Origin: Ochrobactrum quorumnocens
GTDB lineage: Bacteria; Pseudomonadota; Alphaproteobacteria; Rhizobiales; Rhizobiaceae
Assembly (NCBI RefSeq): GCF_002278035.1
Contig: NZ_CP022604.1
Coordinates: forward strand, 1,907,501-1,971,500
Length of the DNA: 64,000 nucleotides
Direction: 5' to 3'
In this document: piece by piece, positions 63,342 through 64,000 of the stretch
Layout of the letters: each line of letters begins with the position of its first letter
Position numbering within the stretch: the first letter of the stretch is position 1
Translations under genes and position numbers: made by a program
Notes under the pieces: model-generated
Databases searched by the model: none
Told to the model about the DNA's origin: nothing
What the model saw: only the letters and a program-made list of their open reading frames with translations

Positions 63342-64000
63342 TTACTGACTTTCGTAAGCCTTCTTGCTGGCATCATAAACGTAGGTCGCAGCATCGGCAG
63401 CACCGAGCTCACGTGTCTTACCCGGCGCGGAAATTGTTGTTCCGCTGAAATTTACAACAAGTTTCGGCATATCGGACTTGTCATCAGGAGCGAAAGTCAC
63501 CTCTCCCAGATTGGATATACATGGCATGACCTCGCCATCTGAACAGGCCGCACCATTATCTTCGCCCGCCAGAAGATAGCCGACATGTGTCCATGACTTG
63601 CCCAATGCAAATACATCATAGCCACTGTAAGACGTGCCACGGTCAAAACCAGCAATCGGGATTGCCAGCACCAGTTTACCTGCTGGCGTGCGATGTTCCA
63701 CCGCCTTGCGATCGGTGTCGACCTCATCGGGCTTTTCATAAGATCCCATCGCACCGATATCTCGCGCGGCATGCTGGAGGGCCCACGATCCGTCAGAAAG
63801 CATGAAGGTTGCTTCAGACAGATTAACCTGCGCTTCGGGGGCCGCCTCTGCCTCGCCGGAATCACCCTGCTTTTCAAGAGTTTCCCAGGCAAAACCGGTG
63901 AAGTACTGCTTTCCATCGCGCTCAAACGCATGACCGAACCAGTAGGTCGCCGTCACGCCTTTTCCAACAACGTAGGAATCAGAACCATCGCCTGCAACAT
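63342..64000 (-). CDS. Hypothetical protein, N-terminus cut by window edge
   Basis: The frame reads open through position 64000 (the last in-window residues start VAGDGSDSYVVGKGVTATYWFGH), so the start is outside. At least 219 residues are visible, with a conserved-looking core (ERDGKQYFTGFAWETLEKQ; LVLAIPIAGFDRGTSYSGYDVFAL) and Cys pair GAACSDGEVMPCIS. It looks like an exported protein of beta-rich fold. I do not recognise a family. Confidence 0.7.
   Translation of the reverse strand, partial: VAGDGSDSYVVGKGVTATYWFGHAFERDGKQYFTGFAWETLEKQGDSGEAEAAPEAQVNLSEATFMLSDGSWALQHAARDIGAMGSYEKPDEVDTDRKAVEHRTPAGKLVLAIPIAGFDRGTSYSGYDVFALGKSWTHVGYLLAGEDNGAACSDGEVMPCISNLGEVTFAPDDKSDMPKLVVNFSGTTISAPGKTRELGAADAATYVYDASKKAYESQ

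Noticed and set aside
1..64000. CRISPR array
   Set aside because: The repeats are dispersed palindromes with no regular spacer periodicity, and no cas gene is present.

Overview
The window is a 64 kb stretch of alphaproteobacterial chromosome, almost certainly Brucellaceae (Ochrobactrum / Brucella sensu lato). The basis is gene content and order: the NepR-EcfG-PhyR stress module, an Irr-type ICE operator in front of a ferritin/VIT1 protein, an Omp25/31-type barrel, an Omp16-type Pal, a serC leader RNA, an IS427-group insertion sequence, and many short palindromic repeats like the Bru-RS elements described in Brucella. Most of it is core chromosome. I see no prophage, no CRISPR array, no plasmid or conjugation genes and no obvious genomic island.

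Layout. 1-15 kb: an IclR regulator (cut by the left edge) divergent from gabD; a DedA-like membrane protein; dsbB; an HNH nuclease; alkA divergent from gluQ; malate synthase G; an autoregulated XRE/cupin repressor with two acetyltransferases; an MHS-type transporter; mbfA under an ICE box; a class II amidotransferase; Lrp; dut. 15-22.5 kb: a MacAB-like exporter, exbB-exbD-tonB, and a small envelope-stress cluster (DUF883, holin-like). 22.5-28.7 kb: an IS427-group element inserted at a palindromic repeat, then the general stress response locus (CHASE3 sensor kinase, EcfG, NepR, PhyR, DUF1328 protein, HWE kinase) with recognisable sigma-EcfG promoters. 29-38 kb: a Fur-family regulator with a perfect upstream palindrome, an LprI-like protein, tRNA-Glu, rluD, rpoH, an exported pyrophosphatase, a large uncharacterised membrane protein, purA. 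38-45 kb: serC-serA-GNAT with the serC leader RNA, a BASS-family transporter between inverted repeats, an Omp25-like porin-type protein, glmM. 45-59 kb (all on the minus strand): ftsH, tilS, cpoB, pal, tolB, tolA, tolR, tolQ, ybgC, ruvB, ruvA, ruvC, rcdA. 59-64 kb: a candidate small RNA with CtrA-like sites, opgC, a ThiE-like protein, a Sel1 protein, and a hypothetical gene cut by the right edge.

How the parts work together. PhyR, NepR, EcfG and the two HisKA_2/HWE-type kinases form a partner-switching stress circuit, and promoters of the form GGAAC-N16/17-CGTT sit upstream of phyR and of the DUF1328 gene. ExbBD-TonB and TolQRAB-Pal-CpoB are the two proton-motive-force-driven envelope machines. 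ftsH, rpoH, rcdA and the CtrA-like sites connect proteolysis, heat shock and the cell cycle.

The most unusual feature is the palindromic repeat family, with about 18 copies. In five genes (the holin-like gene, ecfG, tolB, tolQ, ruvC) the stop codon lies in the terminal bases of a repeat. I found no clearly new multi-gene system. The best candidates for follow-up are this stop-codon-donating repeat family, the CtrA-associated small RNA next to rcdA, and the leaderless XRE repressor whose operator covers its own start codon.
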